Origin: Cladocopium goreaui | Taxonomy: Eukaryota; Sar; Dinophyceae; Suessiales; Symbiodiniaceae | Direction: 5' to 3' | Assembly (NCBI GenBank): GCA_947184155.2 | Contig: CAMXCT020003368.1 | Location: 1-64,000 of the forward strand | Length of the DNA stretch: 64,000 nucleotides | Shown here: piece by piece, positions 58,306 through 64,000 of the stretch | Layout: the number at the start of each line of letters is the position of its first letter | Position numbering within the stretch: position 1 is the stretch's first letter | Notes under the pieces: generated by a model | Told to the model about the DNA's origin: nothing | Database searches by the model: none | The model's input: only the letters and a program-made list of their open reading frames with translations | Translations under genes and position numbers: made by a program

Positions 58306-59520
58306 AGTGGCATAGCGGGACTTCTAATCACCCCATGAGTTTGCACATAGGTACGGGGTCATTGTAATAGTTTGTCAAACCCTACAAATACCACCCACGG
58401 AAGGCACCAATTTTTGGCGTGCGGGATCTAAGCTTCAAACGCGTGTATTCACGCGGTAGTTCACTCATGGCTGACCTCACAACCCTGCGTCAAAAACAGG
58501 AACCTTTAATGCCTGCAGCTATGGCAAAGTTTTAATGTAATTATAAGTTTTTTCTCTAGGGTCATGCTATGGCCATGCCAAATTGTCCATGGATTTCAAA
58601 GAAGTCGGGTTGACTCCTGTAGATCTACTGAGCCCCTAGATCTCAAAAAAAACCCTGTGTGGGAACACTCGCACCATGTCGCACAGCTTTAGGTCTCAGG
58701 GTTTTCAGTTCCTTCACTGGCCTGGATCGCTGGTTGGGTGTGTCCAAAACTTGGGTCATTCAATCGCACTTGCAAAAACCGCAATGTTGCAATGTGGGGC
58801 CCCCAAGATATAGGTGAGTTGTTTTATGCCATAAATAGGGTTTATGGTAGCTTTAACTGTGCTTAGATGGGTTTATAAACCAACTTATAGCTAGGGGGAC
58901 CCACATTGTGAGGATATATCAATGATGTCAATGTTCGAATTGATCCAATTTAGGGATTGCAGAGGGAGGAGCTCAACTGGGGATATGTTACTTATAGTCG
59001 CTAAGGGGGCCCTCCTATTGGATATGATAGCTAACCTCCGTGTCCATCTTTACATGATGGCTATTGCTGTTTGTCCCCCATTTTTTGAATTCTGCAAATT
59101 TTTGACAAAATATGGTAAAGCTTGGATACAGGGGTATCTAGCAAGAATGGTCTACCCACATGCAACAAAAAACAACCCCCAATAGAAGTACATTATTTGG
59201 CATGCACCTTTTGGGAAGGTGCAAAATGATCCCCAGACGGTTGGTTGATGTGATGGTCTATTACTGGGTTTATTCCACAGAAAACATGTACTGTATGCCA
59301 GTATTTGCAACTATATGATCCAGTCCCAATGTATAGTGACATGTATATCTATCCATGTTACCCCATTCTGTGTTGGTAATCCCCATTGTTTTTTTTAATA
59401 GATTCACGAACCCCCCTGTAAAATGAAATGTGATTTGATGTAATTTTAATCCATTCTTTGTTGGTCATCCCCATTTTTAGACATTCATGAGCCATCCCTT
59501 CAAGGTGCATAATTTTGAAC
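58306..59520. other. Spacer
   Basis: No gene seen. It contains a MITE-like element (58,790-58,908) and a short direct repeat around ccattctttgttggtcatcc (about 59,364 and 59,451). Confidence 0.4.
58790..58908. mobile_element. MITE-like inverted repeat, 119 bp
   Basis: The left end caatgtggggcccccaagat is mirrored by tatagctagggggacccaca and ttg at the right end. The interior (atagggtttatggtagc) matches the reverse complement of 19,974-20,051. Confidence 0.6.
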
Positions 59521-59566
59521 CCAGACATTGGACGTTATGGTGTGGCAACCCCCAACCCAACCTCAC

Positions 59567-62500
59567 CTTCCGTTTCCCTCCCTTTGGCTTGCACAGCTGC
59601 GTTGCCATCGCTGCATTTTCGAGGTACGAATCCCTTCCGGCATTGGCATCAATAAGGATCTCTGCGGCACGGTCTTCGTCGAGGCTTTCGGGATTCTGGC
59701 GGGATAGAACGGTACAAGGCTTTGGTGAGGATATGTCAATGTGGGTTCCAGAATAAATTGAGGTTCCAGAAAAAAAAGAATCCAAACTAGATGGTTCGTG
59801 ACCACCTTTTTTTTTAAATGGCGGGTGGTATCGAAAAGGGTTTGGAATCCCCATAATTCTTGGAACTATAGGGAAAATTTACCCATGCAAAGCTATTGAC
59901 ATCCTGAAGACTCATGGTTAAACCGGATCCCCCCAATGCTGTGATTTCTCCTTCTCGAACTGGTCCAAAATGGATTTCAGAGTGTAATAGTAATCTTCCA
60001 ACTCCTTCGCCGCTGCCACTAGGTTGTCACCTAAGTGGGCAAGAAAGGAATAAATTTCTGGCAAAGCTAGTCCAAAAAGGGGAGGCAACATACATGCAGA
60101 AACTGATTGTGTCTAGGGGCGAAGTTTGTCTTGGTGCTTAAGATGGGCCAATTTCACGGGCCACATCTTTGCCTGGCTCAAATCCTTGAGAATCTGGGGA
60201 ACCATCCATTGAAGACCTGGTACGACCTCATCCGGCATCTCCTTCCTTAGAGTTTTGAAACTCACCGCTTCGCCATGCTCGGACATGCGTGGAATATGAA
60301 GAGAAGATCACATGGAAGTCTAAATGCCAGATCATTTTAGAGACGGACACAGTTCATCATATTCTTTAAAGGGGCTGGCAAACTTTGGAAAATTATAGGT
60401 GACCAGACTCGTCTTTGCTTGCTTGGGTTTGGACTTCGCTTTGGCCTTTGGAACTCCCAAAACCGTCGCGGGCGCGGGAGCTTCCTTTTGGTTGGTACGC
60501 AGGTTCAGGCACTCTTCGGGCTTGCAACCCTTCGTCAACTTCAGGGAAGCCTCTACACATGGAAATGAAGCGCAAACTGTTTAGCCACTTGCAGTTATAT
60601 GTGCCAAATACCTCACGCACATATATATATATATACACACACACTTACATGATTCCACATTATATGTAATCAAAAATCATAAAATACCAATCACATCATA
60701 TCATTTTATTATATCATATCATATTAGTCCAACTAGTTTTCAGGTGGGAGAAGGGGGACAGAGGAGAGAAAAAGAGAGAGAGAAAAGAGAGACAGAGAGA
60801 GAGAGAGAGCTGTGGCTTTGGCCACAGAATGGGCTCAAGATGGCTGAGGAAGCAATCATTGTAGCTGTAGCTTTGGCCACGGAGTGGGCTCAAGATCAGC
60901 CATGCCACAATCATTGTAGCTGCAGCTTTGGCCACAGATGGGCTCAAGATGGCTCAAGGAGCAGGCATTGTAGCAGTAGTTTTGGTCACAGAGTGGGCTC
61001 AAGATCAGCCATGCCACAAGCTGCAGCTTTGGCCACACATGGGCTTAATGATGAGTCATGCAACAATCATTGTAGCTGTAGTTTTGGTCACAGAGTGGGT
61101 GAAGATGGGTGAGAACACCAACGCCCCAGATGCACAACAAAGCCCCGGAAAGCAGGAACAACAAACAATCCAGGAACCCAACTGTTTCTGTTGGCGCCTG
61201 ACCACCACAGTTGATCTTTGCCTTAGCCGCCATCTTGAGCGTGTTGGCGGTCTCCTCTTCATCCTTTTTTCCAAGCTCCACAGTCACCTACGGAGCATGG
61301 CGAATAAAACCCCTAACCTTGAGGGCAGGAGTGGATTGGAAACAAAGTGTGTTGATGATGCAGGAAAGGCACATAGTAAGTCTTCAAATCATCATCGTCT
61401 GGGTGATCTTGCACTAAACCAGCCGCAATCTTCTTCTTAATGATGCTGTCTGCAGCATCCGTGTCACCACCGTGATCAGCAATGATCTGAGCTTTGGTTC
61501 GCCAACCTCATTTATAACATGAATGCATATTTAGGGCCTTAAGCGTGCAGTTGCCTTTTTTTAATACTTCGCATATAACTTCCGCAAATTGGGGTAATTA
61601 CTCTTGCAATTTTTTGTATATATGTATATATATAGATTATAGAAATATAATACATGGATCTGAACCACAAGTCGATGGAAAAAGTCCATTTCCATTCCCA
61701 TGGCAACAAGCGGGATTCCAGCCGAGAGGCGCATTTTCCTCGTGGAAGTGGATCGATCGGTGTGGGTCCTGGAATTTTCCACGTGCAACCTGGGCAGGGG
61801 GCTGGCTTGGCAAAGCTTATCCCCATTTGAAAGTCCATAAAAAAGGGAAGAACATATTTATGCAGCTTGATTGAACCCCAGCCAATTTTCAAACATATTC
61901 ACTTTTGAATTTATTGAACCCGAGTCCACGCTTAGATTGACCAAAAAACATTTGGAGCCACTGCGAACCCAAAAAAAATCGCATCCTGGGAGCAGGCTCC
62001 AATTCTTTCCGGCTTTCAGCCATTTTTCGAACAGGGCCGTCTTTGCAGCCTACATCAAACACAGATGGTTTTGATTTATAATGGAGGGTGCGTTATAACA
62101 AGCATTAGATTTCATTCGCATGTGTGAAAATACCTTCGTGTTGGTCTTCACTGCAGCTTCCCATGCTTCCACCACTTCATCCGGTATGTCGTGCGCTTCT
62201 GGGTCGCGAAGACGCCTCCCACAAAAGGGTGCATAATAGTTTGGGGTGAGTATGATAGCGTGACTGAGGCATTCTATAATTAGAAACCTGCCTTTTGAAC
62301 TCGCCCTGCAAAGCTTGCCGTTCGTTGTAGGTCGCGGGTTCAATGGGCTGTGGTGCCCCATCCTGCAAAACAATCGCTTTTATATATACATGTATATACA
62401 CACATCTCTATCTAGTTATCTAACTACGCGCAAAGGTTGAATACAGCAGTTCTAAGTCCCCAGGCCTCCCCAGTGGCAACGGTGATTTGAGCAGCAGGTC

Positions 62501-63347
62501 GTCGTACAGGCTGTGCTGGTTGTGCTGCTGCTGCTGCTGCTGGTGCTGGCTGTGCTGCTGCTGGGGGTGCTGGGGGTGCTGGGGGTGCTGGAAGCTGCGC
62601 ACGGGTCAGGGGAGGTTGCGCTTTGGCTTTTGCCAAGGCTGGAGATTCTGCTTGGGGTGCATTGTTGGGTGTCTCCAGGTCTGGTGGCAGAACAGGCGGG
62701 GCCGGGGTATCAAGTTCCCACTTGACAGACAAGCCGGATGGCTGTGCTTTCTTGTGGCGCAAGATGCCAGCTCTTGCTGAGTCAAGCTGAACTTTGGCTG
62801 GTCCATGGGAGTCCTTGGCTGGGTGCATCTGTGGGGGTGTTGACTGAGGTGTTTCTGTGGATTCATGGCTTGGTGTTGGCTCAGGTGCTTGGGTTGCGGG
62901 TTGGCATGCAGCAACTTTGGCCGTTGGAATTGGCTTCGGGACTGCCTTCGCAGTTGGCATTGGCGACTTTGGTTGTTCTGCCATGTGCGTGTCATGTTCA
63001 GCATCAGCATAGGCATGGGCCTTTGCAGGGGGGCAAGCAGGCAGAACAAGGGGTGTAGCTGCAGAGGCTGGGGTGGCAGGAGGCCTACGCTTCAACACCA
63101 TTGTGCTATGTGCAAGGGGTGGGCTGGCTGATGTTTTTGCTGCAGTACACACACCGCGACAAGCTGAAGCTTTCTTTGTGGGAGGCGTTGGAACACCCTT
63201 TGTGTAGTCTACTGTTGATGACCGGGAGTATGCTGCTGGCGACATTGACCTGTCACAACTAAACAGTCTTTTGAATTCGGTGCATGGTTTGCTGGACCTA
63301 TGTGCGCATTCTAGAAATTGGATCATTGGGTGCCCCAATTTAAGCAC
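59567..63347 (-). CDS. Multi-exon gene of an uncharacterised family, Pro/Ala-rich N-part
   Basis: Candidate exons with splice signals. ~63,249-62,424: Pro/Ala/Gln-rich (PAPPAPPAPPAAAQPAPA), start unresolved and a TAG at its end, so possibly an alternative or separate end. 62,362-62,288: DGAPQPIEPATYNERQALQG, flanked by tttgcag and a GTTTCT donor. ~62,220-62,134: AHDIPDEVVEAWEAAVKTN, GTATTT donor. 62,049-~61,990: AAKTALFEKWLKAGKNWS after gatgtag. 61,506-~61,368: WRTKAQIIADHGGDTDAAD and KKKIAAGLVQDHPDDDD. 61,287-~61,200: VTVELGKKDEEETANTLKM after ccgtag. 60,552-60,332: LTKGCKPEECLNLRTNQKE and KAKAKSKPKQAK. 60,286-60,113: SFKTLRKEMPDEVVPGLQWM. ~59,730-59,567: NPESLDEDRAAEILIDANAG, GTGAGG donor. 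The W-x-TKAQII...KKKIAAG...HPDD segment resembles a family I associate with Symbiodiniaceae. One or two genes; exact joining is unresolved. Confidence 0.5.
60744..61110. repeat. Purine tract and ~60-bp tandem repeats in probable intron
   Basis: A GA-rich tract (about 60,748-60,810) is followed by 4-5 degenerate units with gctttggccacagagtggg, ctcaagat and cattgtagctg, up to about 61,100. Frames across it are repeat artefacts. Confidence 0.75.
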
Positions 63348-64000
63348 GCAGGGTATTTCATTTCCTTAAGCCCAAATGTGGATTATTTTTCAAAAATTGG
63401 AACACCCAACAAGTAATAAAACAACCTGAGAAATAGACTCAGCAAGGGCCAGTGCTGGTTCTAGTTCACGGCTCGATGGAAGCAACGCGGGCCACTGAAC
63501 TGGCGAAGGTGCACTCATCGAACCACTGGAAGCCTCCCATGAACTTGAAAAAGATGGGCTCACATAAATGGCATGGCTCATGGATGTGATAATATATGCG
63601 TCCCATGGGCAATGCAGCCATGTTATGTTGGCTCTCTAAACTTGTAAATACCATGCAGGCCATTTAGGACCACACCCTTTTCGATTTCTCTCCTGAAATT
63701 CCAAGCCCACCCACAGCCGGAATGAGGCCAAAGATGCCTTGGAAGTGAACGAAGTCGATGGCGAAATGACACGTCGTTTCGGCGGAGGCGTCTCCGCATG
63801 GTCAGAAGCTTCGGGTTGAACCTGAGTCCGCAGGCAGCGCTACTTTAGATATACCATGGAAATTGATGAATGGATATACACCAGGATAAGCCTAGTTACT
63901 GCTCCGCTCCATGGGGCAAAGAATTCCGCAACCTCCCCTTGCTTTGGTACATGAAAAGGAGGTAGTTTTGGAACAGGTGGAACTTTTCCTTCAGCTGAGT
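63348..64000. other. Upstream region, possible 5' exon
   Basis: On the minus strand 63,581-63,426 reads SFSSSWEASSGSMSAPSP and ends at a CAG/GTTGTT donor, a plausible exon, but its phase does not fit the AG acceptor at 63,250. The rest shows no clear gene. Confidence 0.35.

Noticed and set aside
60780-61100. gccac-n-gggctcaag words resembling the spliced-leader end
   Set aside because: They belong to a ~60-bp tandem repeat, lack the leader's TTTTGG core and are not next to start codons.

Overview
The window looks like nuclear DNA of a dinoflagellate, probably Symbiodiniaceae or a relative. The evidence is long satellite and minisatellite tracts, lysine/alanine/proline-rich proteins with coiled or low-complexity tails, genes split into short exons by introns with GT-AG and apparently GC-AG borders, a possible relic of the dinoflagellate spliced leader (TGGCTCAAG) directly before an ATG, and protein families I associate with these genomes. 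I saw no rRNA, tRNA, CRISPR array or bacterial-style operon. Every identification comes from reading motifs by eye; no search was run.

Layout. 1-11 kb: minus-strand genes (a frameshifted C5 cytosine DNA methyltransferase, a hypothetical acidic/basic protein, a multi-exon hypothetical gene, an ASCH/PUA-like protein). The last lies between two copies of a ~650 bp direct duplication. A short CATCTGGCATC-type word is scattered through this part. 11-19 kb: repeats, including a 94-bp tandem array, a ~4 kb composite with foldback architecture, hairpin arrays, (GATA)n and a 2.3 kb tandem array. 19-20 kb: a five-module zinc-finger protein. 20-22.5 kb: AT-rich spacer with small inverted repeats.

22.5-29.4 kb: a plus-strand locus of four coding blocks, the last DDE-transposase-like, peppered with about 60 short palindromes of the AGCCTG-n-AAGGCT type that sit inside reading frames in all three phases. 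29.4-32.7 kb: a second copy of the foldback-like composite. 34-38.3 kb: a minus-strand, multi-exon gene resembling Asl1/GH128-type glycosidases with EWYxGLT modules. 39.4-47.0 kb: a 7.7 kb satellite with an almost G-free strand. 47.3-52.8 kb: a membrane-anchored hypothetical protein, then a broken Mutator-like (MULE) transposase gene carrying a 1,346-bp AT-rich transposon with clear terminal inverted repeats. 53.3-55.6 kb: eight near-identical 288-bp tandem units. 55.9-58.3 kb: a second, intron-containing relative of the DDE-like gene. 59.5-63.4 kb: a minus-strand gene of many short exons.

The genes do not form a pathway. The window is an accessory, transposon-shaped region. The most unusual signals are the frame-tolerant palindromes inside the 22.5-29.4 kb genes, the paired foldback-like composites with inverted 11-bp minisatellite arms, and the TIR element whose removal with a 2-bp target duplication restores a reading frame. 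Several frame breaks fall on A homopolymers, so assembly error must be excluded before calling them biology.
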